Assembly (NCBI GenBank): GCA_937960725.1
Contig: CALGOY010000065.1
Span: 1 to 6,161 of the forward strand
DNA from: an uncultured Bacillota bacterium
GTDB lineage: Bacteria; Bacillota; Clostridia; Caldicoprobacterales; UBA3941
DNA: 6,161 nt
Direction of reading: 5' to 3'
In this document: positions 1-5,493 of the stretch, piece after piece
Numbering within the stretch: the first letter of the stretch is position 1
Layout: each line of letters opens with the position of its first letter
Notes under the pieces: model-generated
What the model saw: only the letters and a program-made list of their open reading frames with translations
Told to the model about the DNA's origin: nothing
Databases searched by the model: none
Position numbers and translations under genes: made by a program

Positions 1-2396
1 AATATGTTCTGATGAATTGCTACGCGCTTCCACTGGGGCTGCGGCGAGAGGAATTTCGCACATTCATAATCTGGAGTGATCCAATTTCGGGCTCCTACCA
101 CTACCGGCGGAGCATCGAGATAATCAAAAGCCAGCTCGCTTATGGTTTGGGCCATCTCCTTAAGGTGGGAGCCCCGCTCACAAGCATCGCTCGTCAATAA
201 AATCTTTCCTGTCTTTTTAACGGATTCGATTACCTTCTCATAGTTAAATGGAACGATAGACCGGGCGTCAATCACCTCGGCAGAGAGCCCATATTGCTTC
301 TTTAGAATCTCTGCAGCCTCTAAAGCCCTGTAGAGGGTAGCCCCTATCGTCAAGATAGTAATATCCTTCCCTTCTTTCTTTATATCCGGTTCGCCTATGG
401 GAACTTCATAGTAGCCCTCTGGCACTCCTCCAGGATGGAATAGCTCCCCTATATCATATATCCTCTGGCTTTCGAAGAATATGACCGGATCTGTCCCCGC
501 CAAAGCGCTATTCATAAGCCCCTTTGCATCGTAAGGAGTTGCAGGGAACACTACCTTTAAACCAGGAATATGGGCACAGATAGATGTTAAATCCTGCGAA
601 TGCTGAGCTCCGTACTTAGAACCGACCGATACTCTCAAAACTACAGGCATCTTAAGGATTCCTGCACTCATAGCCTGCCACTTGGCCAGCTGATTGATCA
701 CTTCATCCCCAGCCCGGCCTAAGAAGTCACAGTACATCAGCTCTACGACCACTCTTCCACCAGATAGGGCATAGCCTACTGCAGATCCTACTATGGCTGC
801 TTCTGATATGGGGGCGTTGAACAATCTATGGTATGGCAGCGACTCCGTCAGGCCTCTGTATACGGCGAAAGCTCCTCCCCAATCCCTATTTTCTTCTCCG
901 TAAGCAATCAAGGTGGGATCGGTATAAAACTTATCCAGCAGGGCTTCAAATATAGCATCTCTCAGCTGATATACCCGATTTTTCGACACAGGCTTTCCAT
1001 TTTGAACCCCCACTCTTACCTTTCGCTTTATCTGCTGCACTCTCGGATTTTCTTCCCGAGGAAGCAGCACCTCCGGCTCCCTATCATCCATTTTTTCAAT
1101 CCGTTCGTTGGAAAACATCAGCTCCCCTATGGCGTCAGGATTTTTATTGAGATCAATGCGGGGTGATTTATTTTCATCTACAGCCAATCGGCATATTTCA
1201 GTTATAAGCTCGGTTACCCATTCCTGGATAGAAGAAATTTCATCTTCCTGAGCAACTCCCGCCTCAATCAATTCCTCTTTGTAGACTTTCAATGGATCCT
1301 GATCCATCCAGGCTTGAAGTTCTTCTTTAGTCCTGTAGCTGGAAGCATCGGAAGGAGAATGTCCACAGAATCTATATGTTACTACATCCAATAGCACTGG
1401 GCCTTTGTTTTCTTCGAGCAGCTTTTTCTTCCTCTTCATAACATCGATTACAGCCAATGGATTGAAGCCGTCAACCCTTTCGGCATGCATCTGTTCCGGA
1501 TTTATTCCTGCTCCTACCCTAGCCAGCATTCCAAAGGCCATGGTTTCGCCACTGGTCTGACCACCCATTCCATACTGGTTATTAAAGAAGTTAAATATTA
1601 TAGGCAGCCCGCCCCTATATTCTTCATCCCAAAGATATTTGAACTGATCCATGGCAGCCATATTCATAGCTTCCCATACAGGCCCGCAGCCCATAGCCCC
1701 ATCGCCAATATTGGCAACGACAATACCTTTTTTGCGGTTAATCTTTTTGTATAGAGCCGAACCTACGGCAATATCAGCCGAACCGCCTACTATAGCGTTG
1801 TTGGGGTAAATCCCAAAGGGAGTAAAGAAAGCGTGCATTGAACCGCCTAGGCCCTTGTTAAAGCCCGTGGCCCTACCAAATATCTCAGCTAAAATACCGT
1901 AGAGAAGAAAATCTATGGCCAACTCTTTTACCGTCTCGTTCTTGCGCGGCTTATCTTCAACTGCTTTTAAAACAGCTCCATCGAAGAAATCTTCCATCAC
2001 TGACATGAGCTCTTTATCGCTCATCTTTTCGATGGCAGAGAGCCCCTTTGCAATAATTTCCCCGTGGCTTCTGTGGGAGCCGAATATAAAGTCATTTTTA
2101 TCTAATATGAATGCCTGGCCTACGGCAGCAGCTTCCTGCCCTATGGATAAATGGGCCGGTCCGGGATAATTATACTCTATGCCATTATACTCCCCTGTAG
2201 TCTTAATAAGATTTAACATATTTTCAAACTCCCGGATAATCAGCATATCCCGATAAATCCTGACTAGCTCCTCTTTTGAAAAATTATCCTTTTCATCCTT
2301 CACTGTCTTTTGATACTGGTTTACCGGAATATCTTTAAAGGTAATCCAACCGCTCTTTCTGACCTCATTGGGATCTATAAACTGTGATTTTGGCAT
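1..2396 (-). CDS. Fused E1 alpha-beta thiamine-diphosphate dehydrogenase of a 2-oxoacid/acetoin-type dehydrogenase complex (C-terminus beyond window)
   Basis: E1 decarboxylates a 2-oxoacid (or cleaves an acyloin) on thiamine diphosphate and passes the acyl group to lipoyl-E2 in the cytoplasm. Translation from the ATG at 2396 stays open for 798 codons to the left edge; probably only a few tens of residues are missing. Residues ~30-400 are E1-alpha: the ThDP motif GDG (231-233) ... NN (272-273), a GGSMH segment upstream, and a phosphorylation-type loop with GHSPSD (345-350). Residues ~400-470 are a charged linker. Residues ~473-798 are E1-beta: PISEAAIVG with the catalytic Glu at 532, GAQHSQD with His599, [10 protein letters not shown], and a GARNWITP C-terminal motif. 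GDG to NN is 38 residues apart instead of about 26, because roughly 12 residues (near 250-262) are inserted. An SD-like GAGGGGG at 2404-2410 lies 7 nt before the ATG. It is the third gene of the leftward operon, 43 bp after E3. The fold is certain; pyruvate, branched-chain oxoacid or acetoin as substrate is open. Confidence 0.9.
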   Translation of the reverse strand, partial: MPKSQFIDPNEVRKSGWITFKDIPVNQYQKTVKDEKDNFSKEELVRIYRDMLIIREFENMLNLIKTTGEYNGIEYNYPGPAHLSIGQEAAAVGQAFILDKNDFIFGSHRSHGEIIAKGLSAIEKMSDKELMSVMEDFFDGAVLKAVEDKPRKNETVKELAIDFLLYGILAEIFGRATGFNKGLGGSMHAFFTPFGIYPNNAIVGGSADIAVGSALYKKINRKKGIVVANIGDGAMGCGPVWEAMNMAAMDQFKYLWDEEYRGGLPIIFNFFNNQYGMGGQTSGETMAFGMLARVGAGINPEQMHAERVDGFNPLAVIDVMKRKKKLLEENKGPVLLDVVTYRFCGHSPSDASSYRTKEELQAWMDQDPLKVYKEELIEAGVAQEDEISSIQEWVTELITEICRLAVDENKSPRIDLNKNPDAIGELMFSNERIEKMDDREPEVLLPREENPRVQQIKRKVRVGVQNGKPVSKNRVYQLRDAIFEALLDKFYTDPTLIAYGEENRDWGGAFAVYRGLTESLPYHRLFNAPISEAAIVGSAVGYALSGGRVVVELMYCDFLGRAGDEVINQLAKWQAMSAGILKMPVVLRVSVGSKYGAQHSQDLTSICAHIPGLKVVFPATPYDAKGLMNSALAGTDPVIFFESQRIYDIGELFHPGGVPEGYYEVPIGEPDIKKEGKDITILTIGATLYRALEAAEILKKQYGLSAEVIDARSIVPFNYEKVIESVKKTGKILLTSDACERGSHLKEMAQTISELAFDYLDAPPVVVGARNWITPDYECAKFLSPQPQWKRVAIHQNI

Positions 2397-2439
2397 TGTA
2401 CAACCCCCTCTAAATAGAATTTATTTATTTTAAGTTTCC

Positions 2440-3804
2440 TTACAGCTGAAAAACCCCTTCCCTTATAATCTCGGAAATCGTCGGATGGGGAAATACTAGC
2501 TCTTGCACGTCTTCTACCCGCATCTCCATTTCAATCATCAAAGCAGCGCCGTAAATGATTTCAGACGCAGGATTTCCTATCATATGCACCCCTATTATTC
2601 TCCTATACTCTTTATCGATAAGAATTTTACAGATGCCATCTCCTCTCTCGTTTTCTGCGACGTATCTGCCGCTATATCTCATGGACAGATTGGCCACTTC
2701 ATAATCGATCCCTTTAGCCTTGGCCGTTTCTTCAGTTTCTCCAACACAGGCTACCTCCGGATTGGTGTATATAACTGAAGGTATGGCATTGTATCTCATA
2801 ATGTCCTTTTTGCCGGTCATATTGTTTACACATACCTCAGCTTCCCTATAGGCAGTATGGGCTAGCATTGAATAGCCGTTTACATCTCCCGCTGCATAGA
2901 CGTTGGGAACATTGGTAAGTCCGGTTTCATCTACCTTTATACAGCCTCTTTCTACCTCTACCCCAATTCTCTCAAGGCCCAGCCCTTCTATATTAGGCCG
3001 CCGGCCAACGCTTATAAGTACTTTTTCTGCTTCCAGTTCGTACCTCTGGCCCTCTTGTTCGTAGATTACCTTGCCCGGCCCTATCTCTGTCACTTTAGCA
3101 TTTAATTTAAAATCAATACCTTTTTTCTCATAGTTTCTCATCAAAATATTGGATATTTCCCTATCGGTATCCCCCGCAATATGGTCGAGCATTTCTATAA
3201 CAGTTACTTTGCTCCCCGCTGAGTTAAAATAAGAAGCCATCTCTAGTCCTATAACTCCACCGCCTACGATCACAAGGGACTCAGGGATAGATTCTATATC
3301 CAAAATTTCCCTGCTAGTTAATACATATCCCTCTTCCAATCCCTCTTCTACTCCGGGTATAGGCGGTATTGCTGGAACGGAGCCGGTAGCTATAAGCAGC
3401 CTTTTCCCTGTATAAATCTGATCCCCCACGCGGATTAAGTAGCCTTCATCGCCCCTGCCTTCAATTGTCCCAACCCCTTCTATTAGCTCTACCTTACTGG
3501 CCTTTAGTTGGGATTTGATCCCGGCTATTAAAGTTTTTACCACTTTATTTTTTCGCTTTATTACTGCTTTATGGTCAAAGGATACATTTTCAGCCTTTAC
3601 CCCATATTTTTCACTGAATCTGGCATAGTCATATATTTTAGCCGAATGAAGCAGTGTCTTTGAGGGAATACATCCTTCATTTAGACAAACGCCACCAACG
3701 GCTCTTTTTTCAATCAAAAGTGTCTTCAATCCTTTCCTCCCTGCCCTTTCAGCCCCTAGATAGCCTGCAGGGCCACCTCCGATAACTATTAAGTCATAAA
3801 CCAT
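2440..3804 (-). CDS. lpdA: Dihydrolipoyl dehydrogenase (E3)
   Basis: This FAD flavoprotein reoxidises dihydrolipoyl-E2 and reduces NAD+ to NADH. Counting from the ATG at 3804 (454 aa, typical length), an N-terminal FAD dinucleotide fold GGGPAG (9-14) is followed by the redox disulfide motif GGVCLNEGCIPSK with Cys40 and Cys45. The NAD fold is GGGVIG (181-186) with a terminal acidic residue, Glu204, favouring NAD over NADP. The second FAD contact AAGD is at 304-307. The dimer-interface active site HPTISE gives His440 and Glu445. There is no fused N-terminal lipoyl domain, unlike some acetoin or PDH E3s. An in-frame ATG at 3810 also exists, but GGAGGG at 3811-3816 would sit directly against it, whereas it lies 6 nt from the ATG at 3804, so 3804 is preferred. 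The gene follows E2 by 15 bp and precedes the fused E1, which marks it as the dedicated E3 of this complex. Confidence 0.95.
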   Translation of the reverse strand: MVYDLIVIGGGPAGYLGAERAGRKGLKTLLIEKRAVGGVCLNEGCIPSKTLLHSAKIYDYARFSEKYGVKAENVSFDHKAVIKRKNKVVKTLIAGIKSQLKASKVELIEGVGTIEGRGDEGYLIRVGDQIYTGKRLLIATGSVPAIPPIPGVEEGLEEGYVLTSREILDIESIPESLVIVGGGVIGLEMASYFNSAGSKVTVIEMLDHIAGDTDREISNILMRNYEKKGIDFKLNAKVTEIGPGKVIYEQEGQRYELEAEKVLISVGRRPNIEGLGLERIGVEVERGCIKVDETGLTNVPNVYAAGDVNGYSMLAHTAYREAEVCVNNMTGKKDIMRYNAIPSVIYTNPEVACVGETEETAKAKGIDYEVANLSMRYSGRYVAENERGDGICKILIDKEYRRIIGVHMIGNPASEIIYGAALMIEMEMRVEDVQELVFPHPTISEIIREGVFQL

Positions 3805-3810
3805 TTCCAT

Positions 3811-3816
3811 CCCTCC
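3811..3816 (-). promoter_or_regulatory. Ribosome binding site that decides the E3 start
   Basis: GGAGGG on the minus strand touches the ATG at 3810 but sits 6 nt before the in-frame ATG at 3804, pointing to the latter. It lies between the E2 stop codon (3820-3822) and the E3 start, consistent with coupled translation. Confidence 0.75.
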
Positions 3817-3819
3817 ACG

Positions 3820-5178
3820 CTATTTAGCCAATAAAAGTCTAAAGTTCTCTAGATTATCCACTAGCTCTTTTAAGAATCTCGCTGCAGGAGCCCCATCGAT
3901 AGCCCTGTGGTCAAAGGTTAAAGATAATCCCATAGCTGGATAATATTCTATCTCGCCATCTACCATTCTAGCCCGCTGCACGATAGTGTTTACGCCTAGG
4001 ATCGCAGTCTGCGGTGGATTGATTACGGGGGTGAAAGATTCTATGCCCAAAGCGCCAAGGTTCGTAACCGTGAAGGTCCCTCCCTGTAGATAATCAGGAT
4101 TAATCCTGCCTTGCCTGCACTGATTTATCAATTCCTTAGCCTCTTGGGATATCTCCAGCAAAGATTTTTTCTCCGCGTTGAATATGGTAGGTACCATAAG
4201 CCCCCTATCGGTATCAACAGCAACGCCTAAATTTACTGTATTGAAAAACCTCATTTTATCCCCTAAAAAATGGGCATTAAGCTCCCTATGACTTAGAATT
4301 ATCCTGGATACTGCAAATAATATAATATCATTTAGGGTAATTTTATCTAAGCCCAATCGTTCTCCCTTAGCTTTCAATTCCTGCCTAAACTCCAATATCT
4401 CCGTAGCATCGAAAGAACTGTTAAGCGTAAGCTGAGCTGAATTTATAAGGGACTCATGCATAGACTTGGCAATCAGTTTGCGGATGTTAGTAAGCTCGAT
4501 GTCTTCGTAAAGTTCGCTTTCCTCTGCAGATGCGTAGCTTGAAGCCGATGGAACAGAACTAACAGCTGCATCTAGATCCCTGGTAGTAATCCTTCCGCCT
4601 AATCCAGTCGGAGATACTTCCTTTCCATCCATATCCATATATTTCCCGAAAGCTGCCCTCGTAGCAACGGGACCCTTTTCAATCAGCTCCCTAATATCCC
4701 TTTCAATTATCCTACCTTCCGGCCCAGTAGGAGTTGCCATTCTATAGTCTACTCCAGCCCTTTCGGCAAGATTTCTAGCCCTTGGGGATATCTTAATCCT
4801 ACCATCTGTTTCCACTCGGATCTCAGCTTCTACGGGCGTATCCCCAGCTGCCCCTACTTCTTCAGCTATCTCGCTGGAATCCGTTTCAACGGCTTCAGAA
4901 TCCTCTCCGATATCAGGCCTGTATGGAGTAGGATCTTCCCCTTCTTCCCCAATGACGCATACGTTGGTTAAAACGGGAACTTCGTCCCCTTCCTCAAAGA
5001 ATATATCTAGTAAAATTCCAGACTCCTTGGCTTCCTCCTCAAAGGTGGCCTTATCTGTTTCGTAAGTAAACAAAATATCTCCAGGCTTTACTATATCGCC
5101 CTTGTTTTTATGCCACTTCGTGATAATACAGCTCTCTACCGTTTGTCCCTGGCGAGGCATAATTACTGGTGTAGCCAT
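3820..5178 (-). CDS. Dihydrolipoamide acyltransferase (E2) of a 2-oxoacid dehydrogenase complex
   Basis: E2 forms the complex core, carries the swinging lipoyl arm and transfers the acyl group to CoA. The protein is 452 aa from the ATG at 5178. A single lipoyl domain spans ~3-77 with the lipoylation site ETDKA (Lys43). Next is an acidic linker (~78-125, rich in Glu/Asp, not the usual Ala/Pro). A peripheral subunit-binding domain spans ~129-167 (ISPRAR, ATPTGPEGRIIERDI). A second, weaker copy of that motif spans ~171-206 (SPTGLGGRITTRDL). A short Ser/Ala linker leads to the acyltransferase domain (~222-452), with active-site DHRAIDG giving His424 and Asp428. The frame continues 20 codons upstream to an ATG at 5238, but GGAGGT at 5185-5190, 6 nt before the ATG at 5178, and the start of the lipoyl fold decide for 5178. 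It is the first gene of the leftward operon. Acyl specificity cannot be read from the sequence. Confidence 0.94.
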   Translation of the reverse strand: MATPVIMPRQGQTVESCIITKWHKNKGDIVKPGDILFTYETDKATFEEEAKESGILLDIFFEEGDEVPVLTNVCVIGEEGEDPTPYRPDIGEDSEAVETDSSEIAEEVGAAGDTPVEAEIRVETDGRIKISPRARNLAERAGVDYRMATPTGPEGRIIERDIRELIEKGPVATRAAFGKYMDMDGKEVSPTGLGGRITTRDLDAAVSSVPSASSYASAEESELYEDIELTNIRKLIAKSMHESLINSAQLTLNSSFDATEILEFRQELKAKGERLGLDKITLNDIILFAVSRIILSHRELNAHFLGDKMRFFNTVNLGVAVDTDRGLMVPTIFNAEKKSLLEISQEAKELINQCRQGRINPDYLQGGTFTVTNLGALGIESFTPVINPPQTAILGVNTIVQRARMVDGEIEYYPAMGLSLTFDHRAIDGAPAARFLKELVDNLENFRLLLAK

Positions 5179-5184
5179 AGCCCT

Positions 5185-5190
5185 ACCTCC
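5185..5190 (-). promoter_or_regulatory. Ribosome binding site that decides the E2 start
   Basis: GGAGGT on the minus strand lies 6 nt before the ATG at 5178. It is the reason for rejecting the in-frame ATG at 5238, whose 20 extra residues precede the conserved lipoyl fold. Confidence 0.85.
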
Positions 5191-5210
5191 CGATATTAAT
5201 TTGTAACCAA

Positions 5211-5219
5211 TGTGGATAA
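5211..5219 (-). promoter_or_regulatory. DnaA-box-like 9-mer
   Basis: The minus strand reads TTATCCACA, identical to the consensus DnaA box, and lies in the predicted leader of the E2 gene. A partner, CTATCCACA (eight of nine), lies on the plus strand at 5294-5302, next to the predicted leftward start of transcription. The match is direct; any DnaA binding is inference. Confidence 0.3.
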
Positions 5220-5303
5220 ACAAGCTAGATTTGTGCAAATGGCTATGTCAAAATGCAGCAATAAATGTGTTATATACTCATTATCAATGTTAACTATCCA
5301 CAA

Positions 5304-5332
5304 TTTATAACACCTTGATAACATTTTATCAA
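5304..5332 (-). promoter_or_regulatory. Predicted sigma-A promoter of the E2-E3-E1 operon
   Basis: On the minus strand, TTGATA (5332-5327) and TATAAA (5309-5304) are separated by exactly 17 nt. Each matches its consensus hexamer at five of six positions. The predicted start of transcription is near 5297, about 119 nt before the E2 ATG. The -35 hexamer is the right arm of the 18-bp palindrome at 5315-5332, which suggests repression by steric block. A second candidate, TTGACA at 5251-5246, has only a poor -10 (TAGCTT, 18 nt away) and is not preferred. Confidence 0.6.
5315..5332. promoter_or_regulatory. 18-bp perfect palindrome over the operon promoter, Rex-type operator candidate
   Basis: TTGATAA-CATT-TTATCAA is a perfect 7-4-7 inverted repeat lying across the -35 and spacer of the leftward promoter. 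Operators of the NADH-sensing repressor Rex have the form TTGTGAA-N4-TTCACAA, and in clostridia about TTGTTAA-N4-TTAACAA. This site has the same arm and spacer lengths and differs from the clostridial form by one symmetric base per arm (T to A at position 4). The symmetry and position are seen directly; assignment to Rex is inference. An additional TTGATAA half-site lies on the minus strand at 5287-5281. Confidence 0.5.
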
Positions 5333-5373
5333 ATACTTACCCTAATGTCAACGAATTGATACCCTATATAGCA

Positions 5374-5402
5374 TTGAATATTTGACTGTTGTGTTATATA
5401 AT
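5374..5402 (+). promoter_or_regulatory. Predicted sigma-A promoter of the SDR gene
   Basis: TTGAAT (5374-5379) is followed after 17 nt by a perfect TATAAT (5397-5402). Transcription would start near 5409, leaving a leader of about 85 nt. The word GTGTTATA (5391-5398) overlaps the -10, and the inverted repeat at 5452-5476 lies in the leader. The region is very A+T-rich, so alternative -10 boxes a few bases away cannot be excluded. Confidence 0.6.
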
Positions 5403-5451
5403 ATATGTAAAATTGATGTAAATTTATTGTTATATCAGTTGTTATATTTAC

Positions 5452-5476
5452 ATATGGATTTAAAATATATCCATAT
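5452..5476. repeat. Inverted repeat in the SDR leader, possible operator
   Basis: Perfect 8-bp arms ATATGGAT (5452-5459) and ATCCATAT (5469-5476) flank a 9-bp A+T-rich spacer. The site lies between the predicted promoter and the ribosome binding site of the SDR gene, 17 bp before its ATG. It fits an operator downstream of the promoter for a local sugar-responsive regulator, or a weak hairpin near the ribosome binding site. The arms are A+T-rich, so the RNA hairpin would be unstable. Confidence 0.4.
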
Positions 5477-5493
5477 ATGAAAGGATGATTATC

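Larger units (their letters stand above)
5267..5447. repeat. Recurring GTGTTATA / TGTTATAT octamers in the divergent region
   Basis: GTGTTATA occurs on the plus strand at 5267-5274 and 5391-5398, and on the minus strand at 5313-5306. The overlapping word TGTTATAT occurs at 5268-5275, 5392-5399, 5428-5435 and 5440-5447; the last two are 12 bp apart. Two of the GTGTTATA copies overlap the -10 boxes of the two opposite promoters, each read in the promoter's own direction. This may be a shared regulator site or only a by-product of A+T-rich sequence. Confidence 0.35.
5179..5493. other. Divergent intergenic control region
   Basis: These 315 bp separate the E2 start codon from the dehydrogenase start codon. 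They are strongly A+T-rich compared with the flanking genes and hold no credible coding frame. They contain one sigma-A-type promoter per direction, a Rex-shaped palindrome, a repeated GTGTTATA/TGTTATAT word, a 12-bp palindrome ATTTGTGCAAAT at 5229-5240 inside the E2 leader, a 25-bp inverted repeat near the rightward gene, and two DnaA-box-like 9-mers. The predicted leaders are about 119 nt (leftward) and about 85 nt (rightward). No strong hairpin followed by a T-run was found, so neither a terminator nor an attenuator is called. Confidence 0.85.

Noticed and set aside
828..2169. Several plus-strand open frames (for example 828-1166, 1485-1754 and 1915-2169)
   Set aside because: They lie opposite the unbroken E1 frame, show no family resemblance and have no ribosome binding sites. 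They are shadows of the real gene. The same holds for 12-200 and 2503-2778.
2397..2439. Terminator or promoter between E3 and E1
   Set aside because: The 43-bp gap is A+T-rich but shows no G+C-rich hairpin with a T-run and no convincing -35/-10 pair, so the genes are treated as one transcript.
5179..5238. Extending E2 to an in-frame ATG at 5238
   Set aside because: The extra 20 residues precede the conserved lipoyl-domain start, no ribosome binding site supports 5238, and a strong GGAGGT sits 6 nt before the ATG at 5178.
5222..5251. Alternative leftward promoter TTGACA at 5251-5246
   Set aside because: The -35 is perfect, but the best -10 at allowed spacing is TAGCTT, 18 nt away, much weaker than the TTGATA-N17-TATAAA promoter upstream.
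5315..5332. FNR/CRP-type site in the palindrome TTGAT...ATCAA
   Set aside because: FNR sites need a 4-bp spacer between TTGAT and ATCAA; here it is 8 bp. The 7-4-7 Rex geometry fits better.
5346..5359. Possible cre (CcpA) site around TGTCAACGAATTGA
   Set aside because: It differs from the cre consensus TGWAANCGNTNWCA at three fixed positions, including one in the second half-site, so catabolite control cannot be supported.
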